From contig NC_009440.1 of the NCBI RefSeq assembly GCF_000016605.1, positions 1,772,001-1,836,000 of the forward strand: DNA of 64,000 nt. Reading direction: 5' to 3'. The notes under the pieces were generated by a model. That model was not told where the DNA came from and made no database searches. It saw only the letters and a list, made by a program, of their open reading frames with translations. The first letter of the stretch is position 1. Each line of letters begins with the position of its first letter. Position numbers and translations under genes: made by a program. The stretch comes from Metallosphaera sedula DSM 5348 (GTDB taxonomy: Archaea; Thermoproteota; Thermoprotei_A; Sulfolobales; Sulfolobaceae). Of the stretch, positions 28,540-36,736 are shown one piece after another.

Positions 28540-29211
28540 ATGACCGCATCTCTAATAGTTGCCGTTGACGAATCTGGAAGTCCGTCAAGGACAGTGGATG
28601 AACCCTTTTGCCTAGGGATTTCGGTAATTCTAGACGTAGATAGGTTCAGGGATAGTTATCGTGAAGTTTCGGAAAGGGTATTCGGAAGAGAGGCAGTTTT
28701 CAAGTATTCCCACGACAGACCGAAACCAGGAAAAGCAGGTCGCGTGAAAGACGAGTTCATTTCTCTCCTGAGTCGACATATTTTGGCCCTTGGGATAGTG
28801 ATATATAAGGAAGAGGATATTGGCAACCTTGTCCTTGAGGTTTACGGTAAACTAGTGGCCCTTCACTTGGAGAGGATATTGGGAAAGAGGAAAGCTTCAC
28901 ATGTAGGCCTAATCTACGACAGGAATCCCCTGTTCAGGGAGGATCAAAAGACGTTACTGGCGAATAGTTTTCATAAGTGGGTTAGATTGGGTTCGCATAG
29001 CTTTACCGTGAAGTTCGGAGGAAAAGACAAGGATATATGGGTGTCCTCTGCAGATTACGTGGCTGGATTGACGCGGGAAATGACTTTGTGCCAAGGACGT
29101 AAAATAAGCGATATGGAATACTGCGAAAGGGTGGGGCTATGGTTCAAGGGTCTCAACGTGAGCAGGAGTGTGTATAGAACATCGGATATAAGGAGGATGT
29201 TTCTGAGGTGA
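28540..29211 (+). CDS. DUF3800-like protein (predicted RNase H-like fold)
   Basis: 223 residues. Acidic residues fall as in DUF3800: Asp10-Glu11 in VAVDESGSP on the first strand, Asp127 in LIYDRNP, and Asp172 in SSADYVAGL near the end. This arrangement fits an RNase H-like metal site. DUF3800 proteins are often found near mobile and defence genes, but the biochemical role is unknown. Start ATG 28540, with GCTAAAAACC about 26 bases upstream. A second protein of the same layout follows after 103 bp, and both lie between inward-facing stem-loop repeats. Confidence 0.7.
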   Translation: MTASLIVAVDESGSPSRTVDEPFCLGISVILDVDRFRDSYREVSERVFGREAVFKYSHDRPKPGKAGRVKDEFISLLSRHILALGIVIYKEEDIGNLVLEVYGKLVALHLERILGKRKASHVGLIYDRNPLFREDQKTLLANSFHKWVRLGSHSFTVKFGGKDKDIWVSSADYVAGLTREMTLCQGRKISDMEYCERVGLWFKGLNVSRSVYRTSDIRRMFLR

Positions 29212-29314
29212 TTCCCTAGGTAATTCCTGTATTACGTCTCGATATTTCAACGAGTTTTCAACATGAACGTAGAAGCAGTATAAGGTTAAAGGGAGCAAAC
29301 TCTCAACTTCCTCA

Positions 29315-29929
29315 ATGCGATTTTCCAGTGCCATCGCGTTCGTGGACGAAGCCGGACCCGTGAAGATACATGATCGCTATCACATGTTCCTTAGTTGTGT
29401 TGTCACGAACGACTACAGGCTGGACTGGATCGGAGATTCCAGGTATCACTTTAGGAAGGATCATGAAGAGAGACGAAAGGAATTTTTGACCACACTCGTT
29501 GGAAACAAGGGGCAATTCAGGGTAGTTCTGCTAAAGTATGAAATCCTCTCGGATGAAATCTCAGATCAATATTTCAGAATTTATCTGGAGTATCCCCTGA
29601 GGGAGATCATGGAACTTGTGGAAAATGAGGTTGAAATATTCTACGATTCCTTAAACGACAAGTTGTCAAAATCTCGAAAGCGGGAATTTAATTCCAAAGT
29701 GGGAGAGATCATACGTAAGGAAAAGCGTAGAGTTAGCGTCAAGTTAAACCTGAGCCTAGGGGATTCGAGTAATAAGAAAAACTTATACAAAAAGGGGATA
29801 ATGATAGCTGATTATGTGGTCTCTGCTGAATTTGCTTCATTTCAGGGGAGCTTGTCCCAAGACCTCTATACATTACTAAACACATTAAGAGAAACCTATG
29901 TATCTCAGAAACAGGTTACGTTGCCTTAG
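29315..29929 (+). CDS. Second DUF3800-like protein
   Basis: 204 residues, with the same order of landmarks as the upstream gene: AFVDEAGP (Asp11-Glu12), IFYDSLND (Asp111) and MIADYVVSAEF (Asp166). Overall similarity to the first protein is otherwise low, so the two are probably ancient paralogues or partners rather than a recent duplication. Start ATG 29315 with GGTTAAAGG about 26 bases before it, so it may have its own promoter. The last codons (VTLP stop) overlap the start of the 68-bp tandem repeats, meaning the repeat contributes to the C-terminus. Confidence 0.6.
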   Translation: MRFSSAIAFVDEAGPVKIHDRYHMFLSCVVTNDYRLDWIGDSRYHFRKDHEERRKEFLTTLVGNKGQFRVVLLKYEILSDEISDQYFRIYLEYPLREIMELVENEVEIFYDSLNDKLSKSRKREFNSKVGEIIRKEKRRVSVKLNLSLGDSSNKKNLYKKGIMIADYVVSAEFASFQGSLSQDLYTLLNTLRETYVSQKQVTLP

Positions 29930-30055
29930 CCCTTCATCCCCGCTGCCTCTCCAGGCAACGAGTAAAAGGCTTCATCGGTAGTCTTCCGTTGCCTTAGCCC
30001 TTCATCCCCGCTGCCTCTCCAGGCAACGAGTAAAAGGCTTCATCGGTAGTCTTTA
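29920..30055 (-). repeat. Two tandem 68-bp stem-loop units, right of the DUF3800 pair
   Basis: Direct copies at 29920-29987 and 29988-30055, nearly identical. Read on the minus strand each contains CCGATGAAGCC, a hairpin TGCCT-GGAG-AGGCA, then GGATGAAGGGCTAA. The same order with a different but still paired stem occurs on the plus strand at 28397-28476. The repeats also sit just downstream of the minus-strand sugar operon, so they could serve as its 3' region. Confidence 0.75.
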
Positions 30056-30152
30056 TTTGTTTTATACTCTTTACTCACACAGTTAAAAGGTTTTTGACCG
30101 GCTAATAGCAAGAGTTCACTTGTCTCCTTTGTCGAGAGAATCCCTTAACGCC

Positions 30153-31076
30153 TCATGAATGCGAACCTTGTCTTCTCCTGGGCTTTAGCCTCTCCAACTG
30201 CTTCAACAACTCGTCCCTATCCTCCTCCTTAACGTCACCAAGGAGCATAACCATTGACCCTATCACGGTCTGATAGCCCTCATATACCTTCAGGGTTGGA
30301 AAGGCCTGCCTAACCATCATGGACCTAAACACTCCCCCTGTTCCCGCAACCCTCTCCACCTCCTTCCTCATCCTGGTCAGCATGGAGTCTATGTAGGCAA
30401 TCGCCTCATCCATCACGATCCTAGCCCCTGGGTCGCCCTCTTCAGCCAACTTGTCCACAACCTTCGCAAAGGACGCAATTATCCTCTTATTGGGTCTCTT
30501 CGTGAGCCTCTCGATCACAACCCTGATGGGGGCACCAAAGAATCTCTCAACCTCCTCCGGAAGTCTGCTCTCAATTAACCCGTCTAGCGCCCTCGTGGCC
30601 ATGGCTATGCCCCTCTTCCCTATGTAGGAAGCCGATCCCTCATCTCCGAAAAACCAGCCCCAGCCGGCAAGCTTCTTGAGTTCACCGGCCTTTTGGATGT
30701 AACCCACGTTACCTGTCCCTGCCACAAGCGCTCCACCATCCATGTTGAGGTGGGCAAGCTTCACTGCCGCAACTCCGTCATTTACCACTAGGGAGTTGGG
30801 AAAGATTGACTTAACTAGATTCTCCCCTATTCTGGTGAAATTTGGGGAATCACCTATCCCTGCGAGGGCAAAGGACGCCCTCTCCACTTCCGCGAGCGAG
30901 AGGTTAGCCATGTCTAGGGCCCTCTGGATTGCCTTCCTCAGGGTGTGCTCTGCCCTCTTGCCTACCTCGACGAAATTCGAGGATCCAGAGATCCCCAGGC
31001 CTAGGATCTCAAGTCCCTGAAACACAACTGCAGTTGTCTTAGTACCTCCTCCCTCAACTGCCAATCCTTTCCACAA
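30153..31076 (-). CDS. BadF/BadG-type sugar kinase (hexokinase or N-acetylglucosamine kinase family)
   Basis: 307 residues of the ASKHA fold. The phosphate-1 loop is [13 protein letters not shown] at the N-terminus; ASFALAGIGD, LVVNDGVAA and VAGTGNVGYI (phosphate-2) follow, and WGWFFGDEGSASYIG is the typical BadF/GlcNAc-kinase signature. VAGTGGVFRS near residue 244 would bind adenosine. It should phosphorylate a hexose or aminohexose with ATP in the cytosol. Its start overlaps the end of the isomerase gene by 23 bp, so both are translated from one message. The exact substrate is not predictable. Confidence 0.85.
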   Translation of the reverse strand: MWKGLAVEGGGTKTTAVVFQGLEILGLGISGSSNFVEVGKRAEHTLRKAIQRALDMANLSLAEVERASFALAGIGDSPNFTRIGENLVKSIFPNSLVVNDGVAAVKLAHLNMDGGALVAGTGNVGYIQKAGELKKLAGWGWFFGDEGSASYIGKRGIAMATRALDGLIESRLPEEVERFFGAPIRVVIERLTKRPNKRIIASFAKVVDKLAEEGDPGARIVMDEAIAYIDSMLTRMRKEVERVAGTGGVFRSMMVRQAFPTLKVYEGYQTVIGSMVMLLGDVKEEDRDELLKQLERLKPRRRQGSHS

Positions 31077-31884
31077 GTTTCCTTCCCTCAGGTATCCTGG
31101 TTAATTTCTCGGGATCCTCCCCAAGTTCCCTTGCTAGCATGACGGAAAGGAAGCCTGCGCTCTGAATGAGGAGGGAGACGTCCCTGATCCCTGAAATCCT
31201 TATCACCTTCGCGTTCACTAGGCTTGCGGTCACCTCGTCTAGGGGACCTGAGGAGAACACAACTGGGAAGAGTCCCGATCCGTGCGCGTAGCCCTCAATC
31301 TCGTTGTGGTTAACCTCTGGTATCTCGCCAAAGAAGGCGGGGTACTTCGCGTTCTCGTTGATCTCCTGCTTAAATCTCTTGGCGAGACCCAGGTAGATGG
31401 ACGCATAAAACACGGGTATCCTCCCACGGATTGCGGAGAGGAGGTCCCCTGCCACCCTTCTCGCCTCATTCGCGTTGACGCCTCGGATGACCTCTTCAGT
31501 GAGCTCAGGTCTCAACATCTTTACGAGGGGGAGAAAGAGGAGGGGGAAGGAGTACCTAGGTTGATCCCCACCCCTCACCAATATCCTTTCCACGGGGAGC
31601 GTAGCCAGGGCTCCACCAGACGTTATCGCGACTATCCTTTTGCCAGCCGAGGTCGCCTTCCTCACGATCTCTAGGGTCTCCCTCGTGTTACCGGAGTAGC
31701 TCACGGCAATAACGACGTCGGCGTGTCTCATGTCCCTTAGAAGAGGGTAAAAGGCGCTCATGACTTCACATGCTACACCGCTTCCTCCCATCCCGAAGCA
31801 GAAGACCTCCCCCTCAACTCTCGGAACTTGGAGCTTGTTGGCCTCGGCGTATAGCCTGTCCCAATCTTCATACAAGCTGTCCAA
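31054..31884 (-). CDS. Bifunctional phosphoglucose/phosphomannose isomerase, SIS domain
   Basis: 276 residues. [11 protein letters not shown] (sugar-phosphate loop), [14 protein letters not shown] and IVAITSGG define a SIS domain. [20 protein letters not shown] followed by [10 protein letters not shown] is the signature of the archaeal PGI/PMI family, including the catalytic glutamate and histidine. It interconverts fructose-6-phosphate with glucose-6- and mannose-6-phosphate. It is a little shorter than the usual 300 or so residues of the family. It overlaps the nucleotidyltransferase by 17 bp and the kinase by 23 bp, a tight three-gene operon for making an activated sugar. Confidence 0.88.
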   Translation of the reverse strand: MDSLYEDWDRLYAEANKLQVPRVEGEVFCFGMGGSGVACEVMSAFYPLLRDMRHADVVIAVSYSGNTRETLEIVRKATSAGKRIVAITSGGALATLPVERILVRGGDQPRYSFPLLFLPLVKMLRPELTEEVIRGVNANEARRVAGDLLSAIRGRIPVFYASIYLGLAKRFKQEINENAKYPAFFGEIPEVNHNEIEGYAHGSGLFPVVFSSGPLDEVTASLVNAKVIRISGIRDVSLLIQSAGFLSVMLARELGEDPEKLTRIPEGRKLVERIGS

Positions 31885-32530
31885 CCTCCTGTCCTGCCTC
31901 CTCCATATCCTTGACGCTGTCTATGGACCTCCAATACACCCTCTCGAACTTCACTGCCCTCAATAACCCCATCTCAGCGAGCTTCGGGAAGGTTGTCCTC
32001 TCTATGTCACCTTTCTCCGGAAGGTAATCAAACACGTCAGGAGAAAGTCTGTACACCCCTGCGTTAATCCAGTGGTCGTACAGCGTTGGCTTCTCGATGA
32101 ACCTGCTAACTTTCTCTCCATTAACCTCAACTATCCCGTAGGGACTCTTCAGCGGGACCAAGGCTATGGACATTGGGGTTAATCTCGACACATCTAGGTT
32201 AGTCAGAATATCCCCGTTCACCACAAGGAAGTCCTCGTTTATGAAGTGCTTCACCTTGCGTATTGCCCCTCCCGTACCAAGGGGCTCACTCTCCACGCTA
32301 TACACGAAGTTAACCTCTAGCCTGTCAGCGTTGGATGAGGCCCAATCTATGAGGGTCTCCTTCTTGTATCCTGTGAGGATCACAAACTCACGGATGTTGT
32401 ACTTCTTTAGCCAGGTGATCTGCCACTCGAGGATTGGTCTTCCACCTATCTCGAGGAGGGGCTTAGGTTTCTCGTCAGTGAAGGGTCTAAGTCTCTTGCC
32501 GTAACCGCCAGCGAGAATTAGGGCCTTCAT
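31868..32530 (-). CDS. NDP-sugar pyrophosphorylase (mannose-1-phosphate guanylyltransferase-like)
   Basis: 220 residues, only the catalytic domain. [78 protein letters not shown]. It lacks the C-terminal beta-helix seen in RmlA at 18868. It would join a nucleoside triphosphate to a sugar-1-phosphate. With PGI/PMI next to it, GDP-mannose is a reasonable product, but the base is not determined by sequence here. ATG 32530 is preceded by AT-rich DNA, so the operon promoter lies there. Confidence 0.85.
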   Translation of the reverse strand: MKALILAGGYGKRLRPFTDEKPKPLLEIGGRPILEWQITWLKKYNIREFVILTGYKKETLIDWASSNADRLEVNFVYSVESEPLGTGGAIRKVKHFINEDFLVVNGDILTNLDVSRLTPMSIALVPLKSPYGIVEVNGEKVSRFIEKPTLYDHWINAGVYRLSPDVFDYLPEKGDIERTTFPKLAEMGLLRAVKFERVYWRSIDSVKDMEEAGQEVGQLV

Positions 32531-32689
32531 GTTTGGGAATAATTTAACATGAATAAAAACTTAATTGAACAGATAGCACACACCTTAAAATGACTCCCTT
32601 TAATCTCCTTTATCGTGTAGCGTGGGATTTAGTGATCCTTTTATGTTCGTTAACAAGATGTACTCAAAAGGTTTTGTCATGTGATATGG

Positions 32690-33022
32690 CGGAGAAGTAA
32701 CTCTCACGCAGTTATACCTCTAAGAAGTCTAGGAAGTGCTCTAGGCTCTATCACGTTACTACCTTCTCAATGATGTTTCACATTCTCTCCTTAGAGGTTC
32801 TCCCATCTAAACCTAGGGCCTTGTCTCTTAGGGCCCTTCTGACGGAACCGGGAGCATAAGCAGTCTAAGTTTAAGATCTAGTGTCATAAAGTTCCTTGGT
32901 CGTCTTCACTATCTCATGCGGGCCCTTGGACACGTAAGAGTTTAGGTGCTACACTGGACTTCGAATCCTGGAGACAGTTCAGGCCATTCGCAGGTTCTCC
33001 AGGCTTTCAATATCTTCCAAGA
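32690..33022 (-). pseudogene. Strongly decayed coding sequence, perhaps a transposase
   Basis: A single minus-strand frame keeps protein-like composition across about 110 codons despite eight stops: FLEDIESLENLRMA, LNSYVSKGPHEIVKTTKELY, APGSVRRALRDKALGLDGRT, SKERM, NIIEKVV, LEHFLDFLEV. Conservation of one frame with point stops suggests a dead gene rather than noise. The RRALRDKALGLDGRTSKE part recalls Sulfolobales transposases, but I cannot name a family. The 500-bp gap 32531-33032 holds nothing else. Confidence 0.35.
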
Positions 33023-33032
33023 ATTCGCGAGA

Positions 33033-33899
33033 CTAGATGCCGGATCCAAAGATGACTTCTCCCTCGGAAAGATTTACGATTCTCAAATTACCTAGTTTGT
33101 CTAAAACCCTTTCAGCCACTTGCCTCCATTTGTCGGAACCGCCTTGTGTATCTTGTTTATTACGTGAATTTTCTAGTGAATTTTTAAGGTCGTTATATAT
33201 TATAAATGGATCATAATCGTTAGTAACAAAGAAAATTTTATCATAAACTCCACCACTTAACGCTAGGTATATTTCGGTTAAAATAACCCTATCCATCCTG
33301 TTGGCACTTGCACCTTCTTTTTTCTTTAGATTTTCACTTACTATTTTTTCATCTATAAGAGTAAGTTCCATCATTAAATTATCTTTCAAGCTGACTGTTG
33401 AAGGTAAAGGTTCAAAATTCTCGTCTAGTCTTTTATTCATCGAAGCTATCACTGGTTCCCAATTTTTACCTCCTAACACATCATTTATTATTTCTTCCCT
33501 AGTTCTGGTATGGAACCTGTTTTCAAGCTTCCTGAAAAGCCTTAGCCCAATCTTCGCCTTTTCACCGTTATTTTTAGCTTTATACTTAGTTTTATATAGT
33601 TCCTGGAACTTTTCAGTAAAATTCTTGTCTAGATTCTCAAGTAGATTAATCCTATCTTCAAGAGACAATTGGTCCCAGTTATCAGGCAAATTAGTTTCAA
33701 CTATCGTTTTAGTTATGTCTAAAATACTAATAGTTACGCTGTTAAGCTCAGTCCTCACAGTATTGAGGAGAAATATTTCGAATTGTTCATTGCTTTTAGC
33801 ACGTCGAACGATCTCCTGTACTTGCCTTGTCTTTGCCTGGTCTAAATAATCAAAAATATAATAAAACAAAAGATTTGTATCAAAAGTAATACCTATCAC
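33033..33899 (-). CDS. PIN-domain protein with a large helical insertion
   Basis: 288 residues starting with GTG in TAGTG, which overlaps the stop of the upstream gene by one base. The PIN acidic residues are visible: Asp7 in ITFDTNLLF, Glu51 in VRTELNS, Asp203 in NRMDRVILTEI, and Asp228 in FFVTNDYDPF. Between residues 60 and 195 lies a long, charged helical insertion not found in small VapC toxins. PIN enzymes cut single-stranded RNA with Mg/Mn. The coupling to the upstream protein suggests a complex or toxin-antidote pair, but the partner does not look like a VapB. AT-richer than neighbours. Confidence 0.65.
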   Translation of the reverse strand: MIGITFDTNLLFYYIFDYLDQAKTRQVQEIVRRAKSNEQFEIFLLNTVRTELNSVTISILDITKTIVETNLPDNWDQLSLEDRINLLENLDKNFTEKFQELYKTKYKAKNNGEKAKIGLRLFRKLENRFHTRTREEIINDVLGGKNWEPVIASMNKRLDENFEPLPSTVSLKDNLMMELTLIDEKIVSENLKKKEGASANRMDRVILTEIYLALSGGVYDKIFFVTNDYDPFIIYNDLKNSLENSRNKQDTQGGSDKWRQVAERVLDKLGNLRIVNLSEGEVIFGSGI

Positions 33900-34585
33900 T
33901 ACTTAACCCCAAAGAGTGCGCTTAAGTAATCGTTAGTATACTCATTGAATAGGGGAGGGCTTACTCTTGAGTTAAATTCTATCAATATTGCAACAAAATC
34001 TGCCAAGGTTTTATAGTTCATTGGTTTATCGTTTATGTATAGCATTAGGGGGGCTAGAAACTCCATCAAAAAGTATATTATCGAATTCACTTCCCTTGTT
34101 AACCCAGGATTATCCTTAGCCTTAGCGTGGCTTAGTGTGACTGATCTCAAATTTGCGTACTTGAAGGATAAAACGTCCAGGAATTCCTGATAGTAAAGTT
34201 CCATGATCGGATTTGATTTATCTTTTCTTTTGATGAGTTCAACAAATTCTTTTTTCCCTTTAGTTAAATTATCCAAGACACGACTGATTCTCCTTAGCCA
34301 AAAGTCCTTGTAGTCCTCGTCGTTCAAGTTTTCAAGTAGTTTATAGACTTTCGAGTACTTCTCCTGAATCTCACGTAACTCTCCAGGTTCGATCTCCAGG
34401 TTACTTGACAGGTTACTTGACAGGATTATATGTTCAGAAAATTTTTCATAAAATCTTGATAAAGCGTCTGAATATTCTCTGTCTAGTTCCCCCAATAACC
34501 TTTCCAATGTCTCTACCGAGATGCCTGCCTTTCTCAGTTTGTTCTCGTCCTCCTTATCTATGCCATGCAATAGTGCTAGTTTCAT
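33899..34585 (-). CDS. Helical protein of unknown function, partner of the PIN protein
   Basis: 228 residues, mostly predicted helix, highly charged in the first 130, with a hydrophobic patch near 165-185 (SIIYFLMEFLAPLMLYI). No known motif found. Start: ATG 34585, but GTTTATATAAA on the minus strand lies only about 10 bases before it; TTG 34570 would suit a leaderless transcript better. Translation is coupled to the PIN gene through TAGTG. It may bind RNA or control the PIN protein; that is inference from gene order alone. Confidence 0.55.
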   Translation of the reverse strand: MKLALLHGIDKEDENKLRKAGISVETLERLLGELDREYSDALSRFYEKFSEHIILSSNLSSNLEIEPGELREIQEKYSKVYKLLENLNDEDYKDFWLRRISRVLDNLTKGKKEFVELIKRKDKSNPIMELYYQEFLDVLSFKYANLRSVTLSHAKAKDNPGLTREVNSIIYFLMEFLAPLMLYINDKPMNYKTLADFVAILIEFNSRVSPPLFNEYTNDYLSALFGVK

Positions 34586-34801
34586 GTTTTTATATAAACG
34601 TTTACGAACTTATAGATTTTAATGAATCGCCACACGCCGGCGATGGATTAAGTGACTTCGCCTTATATCGAGATTCTCTCTCCTAGTCGATCAAATAACC
34701 TTAGCTATAGCTCTAACCACGGTTTCGTTATGCATAAGAAGGATTCAAGTAGGAGCTAAGCGGTTCTAGTACTAAGATTACCGCTTGATAAAATTTGAAT
34801 G

Positions 34802-34889
<88 letters not shown>

Positions 34890-34949
34890 CTACATCTAGA
34901 GGTGGAGTCATCAAAAAAGATTTACGCTCCAGATCTAGCTAAACTATAT

Positions 34950-35215
34950 AGGTGAACTACTCCGCCCTTACGGACGGAGCATCCCCACCTCGTGATGGGG
35001 ATTTCCTGCTTCTTTAGGGGAACTTACTATACGCAAAGGTATAGCAGAGGTTTCCCCTCCACAGGCAATCAGGTAATCCCAACCCTCATCAGCCCTACCG
35101 GCTCTTTCAGCCTTGTAGAGGTAAGTTGAATGATCGTTTGTATATAAAATCTTTTCCATGGGGGGCTATTTATTCCCACCCTTGCGGATGGGAACTTCCG
35201 CCCCCTTAACCCCCG
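34950..35215 (-). mobile_element. Short IS200/IS605-like remnant or miniature element
   Basis: Hairpins mark both sides: CTCCGCCCTTACGGACGGAG at 34960-34979, ATCCCCA...TGATGGGGAT at 34981-35002, and TTCCCA...TGGGAA at 35170-35191. On the minus strand a 63-codon frame (34968-35159) ends SSPKEAGNPHHEVG and runs into the hairpins. This is the arrangement at the 3' end of TnpB genes, where the coding end overlaps the guide-RNA (omega RNA) region. No RuvC motif remains, so at most a guide-like RNA or a MITE survives. Family call is from structure only. Confidence 0.45.
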
Positions 35216-35296
35216 TTAAGGTTAACAGTAACTGCGCCAAAATACACCAAGAAAGTCTCAAGTGCTCAAAATGACTAAATGTAGTTCTCTGTCTAT

Positions 35297-35629
35297 CTAC
35301 TCGTATTCCCTCCAGACTTTCCCACACTTGGTACACTTATAAAACCTGGTCGGAGGTTCGTCGGCTGCCCTCGTCTGTAGCATCCAGAAGAAGACCTCGT
35401 CGTTCCTGCAGTTGGGGCACATGACTCCCTTCATTTTCTGGGTTCCTGCGGGAACCTCCTCGTCCTCTAGCACAAGGGTTCTCTCCGTGGCTGCGTGCTT
35501 CACCTTTGAGGAAATTATCTCTGACCTTTGACCCTGTTCTTCGTAACCACACTTAACGCACTTGTAGATGGTGACACCATTGACTTTCCTGGGGGTCATC
35601 ATGGACTTGCACTTGGGGCAAAATTTCAA
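35297..35629 (-). CDS. tfs: Transcription elongation factor TFS (RNA polymerase subunit M-like)
   Basis: Start TTG 35629 gives LKFCPKC..., 110 residues, the normal length. A longer frame from 35704 would overlap the upstream gene. N-terminal zinc ribbon CPKC...CVKC, C-terminal ribbon CPNC...CTKC with the acidic tip ADEP needed for stimulating RNA cleavage by stalled polymerase. It corresponds to functional TFS1 rather than the inhibitory paralogues, which lack the acidic pair. Last gene of the rpl10e-dph2-csl4-rpoL run. Confidence 0.9.
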   Translation of the reverse strand: MKFCPKCKSMMTPRKVNGVTIYKCVKCGYEEQGQRSEIISSKVKHAATERTLVLEDEEVPAGTQKMKGVMCPNCRNDEVFFWMLQTRAADEPPTRFYKCTKCGKVWREYE

Positions 35630-35652
35630 ATAAAGAACACCCTCAACACTCT

Positions 35653-35892
35653 TCACATCATCTTTTTTAATTCTTTCGATATCAACTTCACTATCCTGGA
35701 GCACTCTCCCTCCAGTTCACCGTGGTACTCTTCACCTAACCCGAAGTTACTTAGGTTGACCTCTTCCCTGACCCTGCTCCTCTCGAAGTCCTCCATATCA
35801 AGAAATAGGTGCTCTAGTCTGTCCCCCCTAAACACGCAAATGCCCTCTAGTTCCTCCCTAACCAGGATTGCGATCCTGCTCCCGGGTTTCAA
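35653..35892 (-). CDS. Small conserved-looking protein between rpoL and tfs
   Basis: 79 residues, start MKPGSRIAILVREELEGICVF. It lies 3 bp after the rpoL stop and 23 bp before the TTG of tfs, so it is part of the operon. The chain begins with beta-like strands and ends in a charged helix (ISKELKKMM). I do not recognise the family. Position suggests a role near transcription or RNA processing. Confidence 0.65.
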   Translation of the reverse strand: MKPGSRIAILVREELEGICVFRGDRLEHLFLDMEDFERSRVREEVNLSNFGLGEEYHGELEGECSRIVKLISKELKKMM

Positions 35893-35895
35893 CTC

Positions 35896-36168
35896 CTAAA
35901 CCTGTTCCAGCTCGTCGAGGAAGGACTCTCCAAGAACCTTTACGTCCTCTATCGCCCTATTGAGGGCCTCCCTAGGAGAGATCGTGCCATCTGTCTTTAT
36001 CTTGATCACGAGCTCATCCTTAAGCGGATGAGGCAGGTAGTACGTCGCGAGGATAACTCCCTTAACGCTCCTCAGCCTACCAGCTATTAAGTTACCTAGA
36101 GTGTGATCCTCACCCTGGATCCTTAACTCCAGGTAATTTTCCTCTTCCCTCTCAACTGCGATTTCCAT
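35896..36168 (-). CDS. rpoL: DNA-directed RNA polymerase subunit L (Rpo11)
   Basis: 90 residues. GEDHTLGNLIAGRLRSVKGV and ATYYLPHPLKDELVIKIKT are the Rpo11/alpha-like dimerisation motif, which pairs with subunit D to start polymerase assembly. The C-terminal helix REALNRAIEDVKVLGESFLDEL is typical. Overlaps the end of csl4 by 17 bp. Confidence 0.93.
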   Translation of the reverse strand: MEIAVEREEENYLELRIQGEDHTLGNLIAGRLRSVKGVILATYYLPHPLKDELVIKIKTDGTISPREALNRAIEDVKVLGESFLDELEQV

Positions 36169-36736
36169 TTCCCTTCACCGAGTAAGGTCCAACTCTTCTG
36201 GTCTCAACGTTACCACAGTTCGGGCACTTTAAATGTTCTTCGTCCATCTTGAGCATTACGGTCCCGCAAATGGAGCAGGACGCAACTATCACTCCGAGGT
36301 CCTTTCCCCTGAGCGAGAGCTGAAGGGGGTAGGTGTAGGAGATTGGCCTGGCCTTTATCACGTCAGATGGCCTCACTGCGTCTCGTAGGGACTTAACGTG
36401 TTTGTGGGAGACCTGCGAGATGTGGAGGTAACCCGTTATTGACGGGCTCACGAACCTCTCCTCTACACTACTCACTGCCACAACCGCGTAATCTTCCTTC
36501 AGGCTGGTGACGAGGCCGTACATGTACTTGGCCTTCTTGAGCTTGTATACAAAGGTCTTCTTCTCAGGGATCACGTTGCTTTTCCTGTTGATCATGTCGT
36601 AGAAGACTTTCCCAATGATTGATGCTCTGACCTGACCCTGAAGTTCGTAACAACCCTCACCTGGAGTGAACTCCTCGATCACGGAGAGAACGTCCCCAGG
36701 AAGCGTTAAATCGCCCTGTTTTCCCATTTTTACCAC
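36152..36736 (-). CDS. csl4: Exosome cap protein Csl4
   Basis: 194 residues: an N-terminal barrel ([19 protein letters not shown]), a central S1 RNA-binding domain ([20 protein letters not shown]...DVIKARPI) and a C-terminal zinc ribbon (CSICG...CPNCG). It recruits RNA and DnaG to the Rrp41/42 ring in archaea. Overlaps dph2 by 7 bp and rpoL by 17 bp. Confidence 0.92.
   Translation of the reverse strand: MVKMGKQGDLTLPGDVLSVIEEFTPGEGCYELQGQVRASIIGKVFYDMINRKSNVIPEKKTFVYKLKKAKYMYGLVTSLKEDYAVVAVSSVEERFVSPSITGYLHISQVSHKHVKSLRDAVRPSDVIKARPISYTYPLQLSLRGKDLGVIVASCSICGTVMLKMDEEHLKCPNCGNVETRRVGPYSVKGNGNRS

Noticed and set aside
29920-30055. CRISPR array
   Set aside because: Only two 68-bp direct copies with no spacer between them, and the left set is two hairpins 12 bp apart. 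No repeat-spacer periodicity and no cas genes.
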